A DNA stretch of 64,000 nt, from NCBI GenBank assembly GCA_902362705.1, contig CABIXK010000002.1, positions 1 through 64,000 of the forward strand, given 5' to 3'. The DNA is from Rikenellaceae bacterium. GTDB lineage: Bacteria > Bacteroidota > Bacteroidia > Bacteroidales > Rikenellaceae. A program made the position numbers and the translations under genes. Of the stretch, positions 1 through 7,595 are shown in pieces; position 1 is the stretch's first letter, and each line of letters opens with the position of its first letter. A model generated the notes under the pieces. It was not told where the DNA came from and ran no database searches. It worked only from the letters and a program-made list of their open reading frames with translations.

Positions 1-127
1 CCTCCGCCGCCGGTGGCTGCGGCCCGCACGACCCTGCGGGTCGAGAAGTAAGAAGCAAGGGGCAGGCCTACGGCTTCGCCAGAATCAAAACCAAGGTTTT
101 GGCAGCCCGCAGCCACGGCGGGCGAAG
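1..127. repeat. Structured intergenic inverted repeat at the left edge
   Basis: Arms near 4-25 and 103-123 are imperfect inverted copies sharing the core CCGCAGCCAC followed by GGCGG. Inside them are a smaller palindrome at about 29-43 (CGACCC/GGGTCG) and a third at about 88-101 (AAAACC/GGTTTT). The right arm contains GCAGCCCGCAGCCAC, the same core that opens the two hairpin repeats near 14.8 and 39.6 kb, so this may be a degenerate relative. No convincing gene is seen in 1-307. Confidence 0.45.
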
Positions 128-214
128 GGCCGAAAACGGTCAAAACGAACCGTTCTGTTGATAAAATGCCGAAAACTTCGGCCGCCGGGCGGTATCTCGG
201 AGGCCGAAACCGCC

Positions 215-222
215 TAATTTTG
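215..222 (+). promoter_or_regulatory. Candidate -7 element (TAATTTTG) upstream of the DUF3467 gene
   Basis: The sequence matches the Bacteroidetes TAnnTTTG consensus. It would start transcription about 80 nt before the ATG at 308. No clear -33 TTTG is visible, so support is moderate. Confidence 0.4.
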
Positions 223-307
223 CGTTCGATAAACCGCGGTGCGCCCGCCCGGGCCGCCTCCTTCGGGAGCGGACCGTCGCCCGGCACCCCCTAACGACAC
301 GCTCGCT

Positions 308-613
308 ATGGCGGAAACGAAACCCTTCGGCTTCGACATACACTTCGACGAGGCGACGGCCCAGGGCCACTATGCCAACCTGGCGATCATCGCCCACTCC
401 ACCTCGGAGTTCATCCTCGACTTCGCCACCGTGCTGCCCGGCGTCGAGAAGGCCCACGTGAAGAGCCGCATCATCCTCACCCCCGAGAACGCCAAACGGC
501 TGCTGCGTCTGCTGCAGGACAACATCGTGCGCTACGAGAGCCAGATGGGCAAGATCGAGACCCCCACGGCCTCGCCCTTCGCCGGCCCGGGCTCGAAGAT
601 GGGCGAGGCGTAG
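308..613 (+). CDS. DUF3467 family protein
   Basis: This 101-residue protein is recognisable as DUF3467 by its compact pattern: an N-terminal beta-rich stretch with GHYANLAIIAHS, then EFILDF, then a helix with LTPENAKRLLRLL. The function of the family is unknown. In many Bacteroidetes it sits just downstream of rpoC, but the upstream gene is outside the window, so that context cannot be confirmed. The ATG at 308 was chosen over one at 239 because the 23 extra residues are proline/arginine-rich and unlike the family, and conserved sequence begins at MAETK. The gene is monocistronic here and converges on the TlpA-like gene. Confidence 0.85.
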   Translation: MAETKPFGFDIHFDEATAQGHYANLAIIAHSTSEFILDFATVLPGVEKAHVKSRIILTPENAKRLLRLLQDNIVRYESQMGKIETPTASPFAGPGSKMGEA

Positions 614-726
614 GCCATCGCCGGCAGCCGCGGCCCCGCGGCCTCCGCGAGCGCCCGAGGCGGCAGAAAAGCAGAAAAGAGGCGTGCGGACCCAGCGGCC
701 CGCACGATCGGTCGTATGGCAAGACG

Positions 727-754
727 AAAAAAGGAGCCCTCGCGGGCTCCTTTT
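727..754. terminator. Bidirectional Rho-independent terminator
   Basis: A perfect 9-bp stem (AAGGAGCCC at 731-739 with GGGCTCCTT at 744-752) has an A-run on its left and a T-run on its right. It lies between the convergent DUF3467 and TlpA-like genes and can serve both. Confidence 0.8.
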
Positions 755-757
755 CCG

Positions 758-1582
758 TTATTCGGCCTCCAGCGCCGCGGCGATCGCTTCGGCGATCCGT
801 TCCGCCTCGCCCGCGGCGGCTCCCAGCGAGCCGTAGACGATCGTCCCGTCGCGTCCGATGACGAACGAGCGGGGGATGCTCTGGGTGGCGTACAGACCGT
901 GAATCGTCTTGTCGGGGTCCATCGCCGCGAGCTCTTTCAGGTAGGCGTAGGCCGTCCCTTTCTCCGAAGCGAAGAACTTGTCGAGGCTCTGCGGCGTGTC
1001 GGTGTAGGCCACCGGGAGGAAGAGAAAATCGGCCCGGTCGCGGAAGCGGTCGAGCACCTCGGCCGGCAGCGCCTCGGGGGCCAGCTCCTTCAGGCAGGGG
1101 CCGCACCACGTGGCCCAGAAGGTGAGCAGCACCACCTTGCCGCGGTGGTCGGCGAGCGAAACCTCGCCGCCCGCATAGCACGCCGCCGTGAAGTCGGCCG
1201 CCCGGTCGCCCTCCTTGAGCAGCGTCGTCTCGTCGTAGACCTTGCGGATGGCGCGGGCCAGCCGCTCCTCGAACGGCAGATCCGTGTCGCCCGTCAGGTC
1301 GAGCTCCCCCGGCTGCCGCTTCGCCGCGGGCTCGGAAGCGTCGCCCTCCTTGCGGGCCTCTTTCCGCTCCCGGGCGGCGGGCTGCACCTCCGGCTTGAGC
1401 GTCACGCGGAAGACCTTCGTCCCGCCCTCCTCGGCGACATCCATCTTCGCCACCCGGTTCATGGGCAGCGTGCGGAACTCCTCGGCCGTGACCTCGCGGC
1501 CGTCGACGTAGTACTTGCCCTGCTGGGCATAGGCTGCCAGCGCTACGGCGATCGCCGCGAGCAGCATCAGAAATCGTTTCAT
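758..1582 (-). CDS. TlpA-like secreted thioredoxin-fold protein
   Basis: This 274-residue protein has an N-terminal signal peptide (about residues 1-20, ending AYAQ), so it should act in the periplasm. A ~100-residue N-terminal part of unknown role (GKYYVDGREVTAEEF) is followed by a charged linker. A TlpA/AhpC-TSA thioredoxin domain occupies about 125-274, with active site WCGPC (C160, C163) and a SIPRSF cis-proline region. The expected role is thiol-disulfide exchange on exported proteins. The start at 1582 gives a clean signal peptide; an upstream in-frame ATG at 1648 would add 22 residues that block it. The gene is preceded by its own promoter and flanked by terminators. Confidence 0.88.
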   Translation of the reverse strand: MKRFLMLLAAIAVALAAYAQQGKYYVDGREVTAEEFRTLPMNRVAKMDVAEEGGTKVFRVTLKPEVQPAARERKEARKEGDASEPAAKRQPGELDLTGDTDLPFEERLARAIRKVYDETTLLKEGDRAADFTAACYAGGEVSLADHRGKVVLLTFWATWCGPCLKELAPEALPAEVLDRFRDRADFLFLPVAYTDTPQSLDKFFASEKGTAYAYLKELAAMDPDKTIHGLYATQSIPRSFVIGRDGTIVYGSLGAAAGEAERIAEAIAAALEAE

Positions 1583-1607
1583 GATCGGATCGGATTGGTT
1601 GCAGGAA

Positions 1608-1639
1608 CAAATATAAACTATTTTTTCTTCACACACAAC
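1608..1639 (-). promoter_or_regulatory. Promoter for the TlpA-like gene (TATATTTG, -33 GTTG)
   Basis: Read on the minus strand, TATATTTG (1608-1615) matches TAnnTTTG. GTTG (1636-1639) lies 20 nt upstream, the usual Bacteroidetes spacing. The region is AT-rich against a GC-rich background. Confidence 0.65.
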
Positions 1640-1662
1640 TAAATTCAATAGTTTGCTATACG

Positions 1663-1700
1663 AAAAAGCGACCCGCCCTCTGCGGAAGGCGGGTTCGCTT
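1663..1700 (-). terminator. Terminator after folC
   Basis: A hairpin with ACCCGCC (1671-1677) pairing GGCGGGT (1688-1694), extended by GCG/CGC, is followed on the minus strand by a T-run. It lies directly downstream of the folC stop. Confidence 0.75.
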
Positions 1701-1717
1701 CGGTGAAAAGGCTACGT

Positions 1718-3007
1718 TCAGAGCACCTCGGCGACCACGTAGGTGCTGCCGCCCACGAAGATCATGTCGGCGGGCGACGCCAGCTCGCGGGCGCGGGCCA
1801 GGGCCGCGGCCACGTCGGCCACCGCCTCGCCCCCGAGGCCGTAGATGGCCCCCTTGGCCGCCAGCTCGTCGGCCGGGAGCGCGCGGGCGCCCTGCGCCTG
1901 GGTGAAGATGTAGTAGGCCTCGCGCGGCAGGCTGGGCAGGATGTGCGCGAGGTCCTTGTCGCGGGCGAAGCCCACGACGCAGAAGAGCCGCTCGCAGGGG
2001 GTGGCCTTCAGCTGCTCGGCCACGCAGGCCACGCCCTGGGGGTTGTGGCCCGAATCGCACACCACCAGCGGCGCCTCGCCCAGCCGCTGCCAGCGGCCCC
2101 GCAGCCCCGTGTGGGCCGCGGCGTGGCGCACGCCCTCGACGAAGGCGCGGCGCGAGATGGTCAGCGGCGTCTCCTCGTGGAGCAGGTCGGCGGCCGCGGC
2201 GGCCGTCACGACATTGTGGCGCTGATAGGTGCCCGCCAGGTCGAGATCCAGATCGAACGAACGTCCGTCGCGCGAGCGGCGCAGGCGGAAGCGCTGCCCC
2301 CCGGCCGTGGCCTCCTGCCCCTCGCAGGCGAACTCGTGCTGGGCGTAGACCACGCGCGACTTGACCGCGGCGGCCGCCTGCTCGATGACCGCGTCGTAGC
2401 GCGTGTCGCTCTGGCCCACCAGCACGGGGATGCTCTTCTTGACGATGCCCGCCTTCTCGGCGGCGATCTTGGGCAGCGTGTCGCCCAGCAGCGCCGTGTG
2501 CTCCAGCCCCACGTTGGTGATGACGCTCAGCACGGGCACGATGATGTTGGTGGCGTCGAGCCGGCCGCCCAGCCCCGTCTCGATGACGGCCACCTCCACG
2601 TCGCTCTGCGCGAAGTAGTCGAAGGCCAGCGCGGCGGTCATCTCGAAGAACGAGAGCTCGAGCTCCCGCATCTTCTCGCGGTGCTTGTCGACGAAGTTCA
2701 CCACCTTCTGCTTGGGGATCATCTCGCCGTCGACGCGGATGCGCTCGCGGAAATCGGTCAGGTGGGGCGAGGTGAAGAGCCCCGTGCGGTAGCCCGCCTG
2801 CTGGAGCACCGACGCGAGGATGTGCGACACGGAGCCCTTGCCGTTGGTGCCTGCCACGTGGATGGTGAAGAAGTTGCGCTGGGGGTTGCCCAGGTGTTTC
2901 GAAAAGGCGGCGACCCGCTCCAGTCCCGGCTTGTAGGCCGTGGCGCCCTGCGTTTCGAACACGGGCAGCGAGTTGAAGAGAAATTCGAGGGTCTGGGTGT
3001 AATTCAT
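1718..3007 (-). CDS. folC: Bifunctional dihydrofolate synthase / folylpolyglutamate synthase
   Basis: This 429-residue protein is a Mur-ligase-fold enzyme that adds glutamate to dihydropteroate and reduced folates. The ATP-binding loop GTNGKGS is at residues 53-59, followed by the FolC signature TSPHLTDFRERI. A C-terminal ligase domain with the CDSGHNPQG motif follows. Length is typical. It begins 15 nt after lnt, so the two probably share a transcript. The partner folate gene folK lies far away at 60.1 kb. Confidence 0.95.
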   Translation of the reverse strand: MNYTQTLEFLFNSLPVFETQGATAYKPGLERVAAFSKHLGNPQRNFFTIHVAGTNGKGSVSHILASVLQQAGYRTGLFTSPHLTDFRERIRVDGEMIPKQKVVNFVDKHREKMRELELSFFEMTAALAFDYFAQSDVEVAVIETGLGGRLDATNIIVPVLSVITNVGLEHTALLGDTLPKIAAEKAGIVKKSIPVLVGQSDTRYDAVIEQAAAAVKSRVVYAQHEFACEGQEATAGGQRFRLRRSRDGRSFDLDLDLAGTYQRHNVVTAAAAADLLHEETPLTISRRAFVEGVRHAAAHTGLRGRWQRLGEAPLVVCDSGHNPQGVACVAEQLKATPCERLFCVVGFARDKDLAHILPSLPREAYYIFTQAQGARALPADELAAKGAIYGLGGEAVADVAAALARARELASPADMIFVGGSTYVVAEVL

Positions 3008-3022
3008 ATCGGAGGGGGTATT

Positions 3023-4588
3023 TTAAGGTACGAGGTGGTTGCGCCGCCGCACGCGGTAAGCCACGAAGTAGAGCAGCGAGAGCAGCAGCACGAAGCGGGC
3101 CGCGCGCCCCACGTAGTCGCCGTGGCGCGTGTAGAAGGTCATGCGCGAAGAGAGCGGCACACGGGCCGTAATGACGCCCCGCTCCTGCCAGCCCAGCGTC
3201 GCGCCCACGTCGCCGCGGGGCGAGATGAAGCCCGAGCGCCCCGTGTTGGCCGAGCGGACCACGGCGCGGCGGTGCTCGACGGCCCGCAGGCGCGAGATCG
3301 AGAAGAGGTGGCGGTAGCCGGGCGTGTCGCGCCACCAGCCGTCGTTCGAGACGATGGCCAGCAGCTCGGCGCCGCCCCGCACGAAGCTCCCCATGAAGTC
3401 GCCGTAGAGCCCCTCGTAGCAGATAGCGGGGGCCATGGCGACGCCCGCGTGGGTGAACGTCACGGCGCCCTCGCCGCGGCCGATCTGCCCCAGCACGCCC
3501 CCCAGGTCGACGACCAGGAAACGGAGCGCGCGGAAGATCCACGTGGGGGTGTTCTCCACGCCGATCACCAGGCGGCACTTGCGGTGGATCTGCACGCGGG
3601 CGGTGGTGTCGATGCCGAGCGCCGCGTTGAAGATGTCGCAGTAGAGCCCGCCGCGCAGGGGACGGGCCGTCTCGCTGGCCGAAGCGTCGGGGTAGATGCG
3701 CAGCGTGTTGGCGCCGGCGACCAGCAGCGCGCCCGGGCAGCGGCTGCGCAGCGTGTCGCGCAGCTCGTCGATGAACGCCCCCTCGGGCACGGGCTCGCGG
3801 TAGAAGCCCGGCAGCGAGGTCTCGGGCAGCAGCACGAACTGCGCGTCGGCGGGGACGCCGGTCAAGAGGTCGGCGATGTTGCGCTCCTGCCAGGCGTTGT
3901 CGTCGGAGAACTTGTCGTAGCAGTCGACGTTGGGCTGCAGGGCGCTCACCGTGCACATCGGGCCCGGCAACCCGGCCCGCCGCCCCTCGCGCACCCACAG
4001 CGCGAGCGATGCGGCCAAGGGGAGCACGATGGCCGCAGCGGCCACCGCCCGGCGGCGCACGCTGCGGCTGCGCCACGCCTCGAAGAGCAGGAGGTTGCAG
4101 ACGAGGACCCACAGCGAACCGCCGAAGACACCCGTGTATTCGTACCACTGCACGGCCCACACGTCGTGCGAGAAGCCGTTGCCCAAGACGAGCCACGGCC
4201 ACGAGAAGTCGCCCGCGGTGTACCAGTATTCGGTGGTGATCCAGGCGGCGACGAGCACGGTCGAGGCCAGCGCCCTGGGCGCCCGCTTCGAGACCGTGTG
4301 GAACAGCATGAAGGCGAAGAGGTTGAGCGACGCGGAGACCAGCGTCGCGGCGACGGGCCCTACGGGCGTGGCGTACCCGATCCACCACACGGTGGCGGCG
4401 TTCCACAGCACGAAGACGAGCGCCGCCCACCCCAGCATGCCCCACCAGCCGCGGCGCGTGGCTGGCTGCACCGACTCGATCCACAGCAGCGGGACGAGGG
4501 CCACGGGCAGCGTGAGCCCCGTCCCCGAGAGCCAGGCGGGCGAGAGGAGCGCGACGGAGAGCGCGACGGCAGCGAATTTACGGAGCAT
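3023..4588 (-). CDS. lnt: Apolipoprotein N-acyltransferase
   Basis: This 521-residue inner-membrane enzyme transfers the third acyl chain to the N-terminal cysteine of lipoproteins. It has several N-terminal hydrophobic helices (about 1-200), then a nitrilase-like periplasmic domain (about 205-485) and a last membrane helix. The catalytic triad is visible as E256 (LLPETS), K337 (HRKCRL) and C390 (AICYEG). Its presence fits the many lipoproteins in this window. It is the first gene of an lnt-folC operon with a canonical promoter. Confidence 0.95.
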   Translation of the reverse strand: MLRKFAAVALSVALLSPAWLSGTGLTLPVALVPLLWIESVQPATRRGWWGMLGWAALVFVLWNAATVWWIGYATPVGPVAATLVSASLNLFAFMLFHTVSKRAPRALASTVLVAAWITTEYWYTAGDFSWPWLVLGNGFSHDVWAVQWYEYTGVFGGSLWVLVCNLLLFEAWRSRSVRRRAVAAAAIVLPLAASLALWVREGRRAGLPGPMCTVSALQPNVDCYDKFSDDNAWQERNIADLLTGVPADAQFVLLPETSLPGFYREPVPEGAFIDELRDTLRSRCPGALLVAGANTLRIYPDASASETARPLRGGLYCDIFNAALGIDTTARVQIHRKCRLVIGVENTPTWIFRALRFLVVDLGGVLGQIGRGEGAVTFTHAGVAMAPAICYEGLYGDFMGSFVRGGAELLAIVSNDGWWRDTPGYRHLFSISRLRAVEHRRAVVRSANTGRSGFISPRGDVGATLGWQERGVITARVPLSSRMTFYTRHGDYVGRAARFVLLLSLLYFVAYRVRRRNHLVP

Positions 4589-4609
4589 TCGGAAGCGGAT
4601 TTACGAGCG

Positions 4610-4640
4610 CAAAAGTAGTCAATCCGAGCCGAAAAACAAA
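4610..4640 (-). promoter_or_regulatory. Canonical Bacteroidetes promoter for lnt-folC
   Basis: On the minus strand TTTG (4637-4640), 19 nt of spacer and TACTTTTG (4610-4617) match the -33/-7 consensus without mismatch. The start would lie roughly 15 nt before the lnt ATG. Confidence 0.8.
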
Positions 4641-4653
4641 CCGTTCGGAGATG

Positions 4654-4685
4654 AAAATGCGGCGCAGGGTCCGACCTGCGCCGCA
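4654..4685 (-). terminator. Terminator after rsmG
   Basis: A perfect 11-bp stem (TGCGGCGCAGG at 4658-4668 with its complement at 4675-4685) is followed on the minus strand by TTTT. It sits just downstream of rsmG and upstream of the lnt promoter. Confidence 0.85.
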
Positions 4686-4714
4686 ACGGGTGCGAAGATA
4701 CCCTGCGCGGCCGC

Positions 4715-5335
4715 CTACCGCGCCGCGTAGACCACCTTCTTGGTCTCGAAGAAGGGCTCGTCGAAAAACTCCGCGATGTCGAAGAGCTGCCAGCGCATGC
4801 CCGTGAGGGCCAGCTCCTCCGCAAGGTCGCCCCCCTTGAGGTAGAGGATGCCGTCGTCGAGCGTGCCGTGACGCCCCCGCTCGATGCGGTTCCACACCCA
4901 CTCCACGAATGCCGGCATGGCCGTGACGGCCCGCGAGACGACATAGTGGTAGCGCTCGGGCAGCGTCTCGACGCGCGCACAGCGGGGCGTGAGGTTGCTC
5001 AGGCCCAAACCCTCGGCCACCCCCTCGACCACCGAGATCTTCTTGCGGATGGAGTCGACGGCGGTGAAGCGGGCCCCGGGAAAGAGGATCGCCAGCGGCA
5101 CCGACGGGAAGCCGCCGCCGCACCCCACGTCGAGGATGCGGGCCCCGTCGTCGAAGCGGCACACGCGGGCGATGGCCAGCGAGTGGAGCACGTGGCGCAG
5201 GTAGAGCTGATCGAAATCCTTGCGCGAGACGACGTTGATGCGCGCATTCCACGCGGCGTAGAGGTCGTAGAGGGCTGCGAAGCGCTCGCGCTGCTCGGCC
5301 GTGAGGTCGGGGAAATATTTCAGTATCAGTTCCAT
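4715..5335 (-). CDS. rsmG: 16S rRNA (guanine-527-N7)-methyltransferase RsmG
   Basis: This 206-residue protein methylates G527 of 16S rRNA using S-adenosylmethionine. The SAM-binding motif DVGCGGGFPSVPLAILFP and the following AVDSIRKK strand are diagnostic, and length is typical. The ATG at 5335 was chosen because family homology begins at MELILKYF; a G-rich ribosome site (GAGGGGG) precedes it. Its first 10 nt overlap the end of the thioredoxin gene, suggesting translational coupling. Confidence 0.93.
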   Translation of the reverse strand: MELILKYFPDLTAEQRERFAALYDLYAAWNARINVVSRKDFDQLYLRHVLHSLAIARVCRFDDGARILDVGCGGGFPSVPLAILFPGARFTAVDSIRKKISVVEGVAEGLGLSNLTPRCARVETLPERYHYVVSRAVTAMPAFVEWVWNRIERGRHGTLDDGILYLKGGDLAEELALTGMRWQLFDIAEFFDEPFFETKKVVYAAR

Positions 5336-5754
5336 ACCCCCTCTTTTCGCTCGGCGATGCGCTGCATCTTCGCGCGGAACTTGTCGGCGGGCATCGCACC
5401 CCCGAAGGTGAGCACCAGCCGCCCCCGGGCGTCGAAGACCAGATAGGCGGGGATGCTGCGCACGGAGTAGCGGCGCTTGAGCTCCTTGCCGTCGGGATCC
5501 TTGTCGATGTCGTACTTCACGGCCACGTAGTGGGCGTTCATGCAGTCGCCCACCTCCTGCCGGGGGAAGACCGCGCGCGTCATCTGCTGGCAGGGGCCGC
5601 ACCACGATGCGTAGAGGTCGACGAAGAGCAGCTTCTCCTCGGCGGCGGCGCGCTCGAGCGCCTGCTTGAAGGCGAGGTCGGCGAAACGGGTCTGCGCCGA
5701 GGCGGCTGCGGCGCCGCAAAGGGCCAGCAGCGCGATCAGAACGATTTTTTTCAT
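5326..5754 (-). CDS. Secreted thioredoxin-family protein
   Basis: This 142-residue protein has a signal peptide (about residues 1-20, ASAQ) and a single thioredoxin domain with WCGPC (C52, C55) and the cis-proline strand RSIPAYLVF. It resembles the DUF255/thioredoxin_7-like periplasmic thiol reductases common in Bacteroidetes. The start at 5754 (MKKIVLI) gives the signal peptide. The ATG six codons upstream is less likely. The stop overlaps the rsmG start by 10 nt, an odd pairing of an exported redox protein with an rRNA methylase. Confidence 0.85.
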   Translation of the reverse strand: MKKIVLIALLALCGAAAASAQTRFADLAFKQALERAAAEEKLLFVDLYASWCGPCQQMTRAVFPRQEVGDCMNAHYVAVKYDIDKDPDGKELKRRYSVRSIPAYLVFDARGRLVLTFGGAMPADKFRAKMQRIAERKEGVWN

Positions 5755-5760
5755 GGTATC

Positions 5761-5800
5761 CTCAATTTTCAATGCTCAATTTTCAACTTTCCACTTTCAA
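5761..5800. repeat. AT-rich direct repeats (CTCAATTTTCAA)
   Basis: Two identical 12-nt copies start at 5761 and 5775, followed by a degenerate third (CTTTCCACTTTCAAATT). This is an AT-rich island in the 57-nt gap between the sigma-factor and thioredoxin genes. A similar CTCAATTC pair lies at about 40968-40992. Confidence 0.6.
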
Positions 5801-5811
5801 ATTCCGGGCCG

Positions 5812-6375
5812 TCAGCTCCGCTCCCCCTCGGCGATCAGGCGGCACATGCGCTCGCGGGCGCGGTGGATCTGCGTCTTGACCGTGCCGAGCGGCAGCGAGA
5901 GCTTGACGGCGATCTCCTCGTAGGAGTACTCGTCGAAGAAGCGCATCTCGACCAGCCGCCGGTAGCGGGGCGGCAGCTGCGAGAGGTAGTACTCGATCTG
6001 CGAGCGGCGCTGGAGGTTGATGACGCTCTCCTCGGGGGTCGGGGCGCCCGACGCGGGCGCGGCGAAGCGCTCGTCGATGGGCTGCTCCTCCTGCCGGCGC
6101 CGCACGTAGTCGATGAAGGTGTTGCGGGCGATGGTGTAGATCCACTGCCCGAAGGTGTAGTCGGGACGGTAGCGGTTGAGGTTGATGTAGACCTTGATGA
6201 AGGTCTCCTGCAGCAGGTCGTCGGCGTCGTCCGACCCGCACAGCCGCTGCACGAACAGCCGCCGGATGGCGTCGCGGTAGCGGTCGAACAGATAGGCGAA
6301 GGCCGCGTCGTCGCCCGCGAGCACCAGCTCCACGAGCCGTCGGTCGTCGGCTACGATGTAGTCGTCTATCTCCAT
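5812..6375 (-). CDS. ECF-type RNA polymerase sigma factor
   Basis: This 187-residue sigma-70 family protein has region 2 at about residues 22-95 (FDRYRDAIRRLF, DADDLLQETFIKVYIN, then FGQWIYTIARNTFIDYVRRR). Region 4 is at about 125-180 (LSQLPPRYRRLVEMRFFDEYSYEEIAVKLSLPLGTVKTQIHRAR, cited in parts). No anti-sigma gene is adjacent. The ATG at 6375 overlaps the last 10 nt of the upstream glycosyltransferase gene, so expression is probably coupled. Its regulon cannot be deduced here. Confidence 0.9.
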   Translation of the reverse strand: MEIDDYIVADDRRLVELVLAGDDAAFAYLFDRYRDAIRRLFVQRLCGSDDADDLLQETFIKVYINLNRYRPDYTFGQWIYTIARNTFIDYVRRRQEEQPIDERFAAPASGAPTPEESVINLQRRSQIEYYLSQLPPRYRRLVEMRFFDEYSYEEIAVKLSLPLGTVKTQIHRARERMCRLIAEGERS

Positions 6376-7520
6376 ACGCGGTCGTCGCGACGCATGAGCC
6401 GCAGCCGCAGCAGCAGGGCCCAGAGGGGTTCCAGAAGGTCGTAGAAGAGGTAGGGGCCGGCCATGCCCTCCTCGCCCAGGCGGCGGGCGATGCGGCGCAC
6501 CTGCCACGCCACGGCGGCGTAGCGCACCGCGAGCAGCACGCCGGCGCCGATCTTCAGCTCGAGGGGCAGCACCGCCAGGGCGCACGCGGCCGAGGCGAAG
6601 AAGAGCGTGCGCGAGAGCAGCTCCCGCTCGATGCCGGAGCGCACGCGCTGCGGGTAGAAGCGGTACGACGAACCGTAGTAGCGCAGCTGGCTCATCCACC
6701 AGCCCATGCCGCCCCACGTCTTCTCGCGCAGCGTGGCGCGAGGCGAGAGGATGACGCTCACGTTGTCGGGGTTCATGACCCGCTGCAGGAAGAGGTCGTC
6801 CTCGCCGATGTTCATGTTGAGGTGGGTGAAGCCGTTGGCGCCGAAGTAGATGCTCTTGGTGAAGCCGAAGTTGTGCAGCGTGCCGCGGTAGGGACGCCCC
6901 TGCACGGCGCGGGCGATCCAGTCGACGGAGTGCATCATGCGCCAGGCGCGCATGAGGTAATTGGCAGCCCCCTTCCCGCGCTCGACGCCGCAGTAGCCCA
7001 GCACGATCTCGCCACGCCGGAACCCCTTGGCCATGAGCGAAAGCCAGCGGTCGGTCTGCGGGCATGCGTCGGTCGAGGTGAAGACCATGCACTCGTAGTG
7101 GGCCGACTTGATGCCCACGTTGAGGGCCATCTTGCGCGAGATGGGGAAGCGGGGGTCGAGCTTGATCTTGGTGGTCGTGACCTGGGGGAAGGAGGCCTTC
7201 AGGCGCGCCAGGTCCTCGTAGAAGTCGCCGTCCTGCCCCACGTAGACGATCACCACCTCGAAGTCGGGGTAGCTCTGCGCGAGGATCAGCGGCAGCCGCT
7301 CCTCGACGAAGCCGTAGTCCTCCGAGAACATCGGCACGACGACCGACACGGGGGGCTCGGCGTCGAGCACCGCCGCACGACGGTCGTTCTTATAGCCCGG
7401 GATGCGGCCGCAGACGAACACGTAGTGGTAGAGCTGCACGCCCAGCAGCAGGAGCAGCACCCCCGCGAGGGCCGCACCCTCCCAGCCGTAGGCGGCGAGA
7501 ATCGAGTCGAAGATATACAT
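6366..7520 (-). CDS. Membrane-associated family 2 glycosyltransferase
   Basis: This 384-residue protein has an N-terminal membrane helix (about residues 12-35), a GT-A domain starting PVSVVVPMFSED and C-terminal hydrophobic helices (about 285-325). The acidic GEDDLF segment and QLRYYGSSYRF (a Q-x-x-R-W-like motif) fit processive or lipid-linked GT2 enzymes. The substrate is unknown. The start at 7520 (MYIFDS) is preferred over an in-frame TTG at 7541. The end overlaps the ECF sigma start by 10 nt. The gene is divergent from tgt. Confidence 0.85.
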   Translation of the reverse strand: MYIFDSILAAYGWEGAALAGVLLLLLGVQLYHYVFVCGRIPGYKNDRRAAVLDAEPPVSVVVPMFSEDYGFVEERLPLILAQSYPDFEVVIVYVGQDGDFYEDLARLKASFPQVTTTKIKLDPRFPISRKMALNVGIKSAHYECMVFTSTDACPQTDRWLSLMAKGFRRGEIVLGYCGVERGKGAANYLMRAWRMMHSVDWIARAVQGRPYRGTLHNFGFTKSIYFGANGFTHLNMNIGEDDLFLQRVMNPDNVSVILSPRATLREKTWGGMGWWMSQLRYYGSSYRFYPQRVRSGIERELLSRTLFFASAACALAVLPLELKIGAGVLLAVRYAAVAWQVRRIARRLGEEGMAGPYLFYDLLEPLWALLLRLRLMRRDDRVWR

Positions 7521-7538
7521 AGGACGGAAATATGGATG

Positions 7539-7546
7539 CAAAGATA
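7539..7546 (-). promoter_or_regulatory. -7 element TATCTTTG for the glycosyltransferase-sigma operon
   Basis: Read on the minus strand this matches TAnnTTTG exactly and lies 18 nt before the ATG at 7520, implying a leader of about 10 nt. No good -33 element is visible. Confidence 0.6.
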
Positions 7547-7578
7547 TAATAATATTCAGATTTCAGAATTATTTTCCC

Positions 7579-7586
7579 TATTTTTG
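7579..7586 (+). promoter_or_regulatory. -7 element TATTTTTG for tgt
   Basis: It matches TAnnTTTG and ends only 9 nt before the first tgt ATG (7596). The transcript would be nearly leaderless. It is arranged back to back with the opposite-strand promoter at 7539-7546. Confidence 0.6.
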
Positions 7587-7595
7587 CCGGATAAT

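Noticed and set aside
1..307. End of rpoC upstream of DUF3467
   Set aside because: Expected from Bacteroidetes gene order, but no reading frame here looks like the RpoC C-terminus.
1656..4618. Very long open frames on both strands across folC and lnt
   Set aside because: They are shadows produced by high GC content. They give His/Arg/Pro/Gly-rich translations without homology, while folC and lnt show complete catalytic motifs.
6822..7595. Upstream extension of tgt
   Set aside because: It runs antisense through the glycosyltransferase gene, has no homology and lies before the tgt promoter. Tgt homology begins at 7596-7602.
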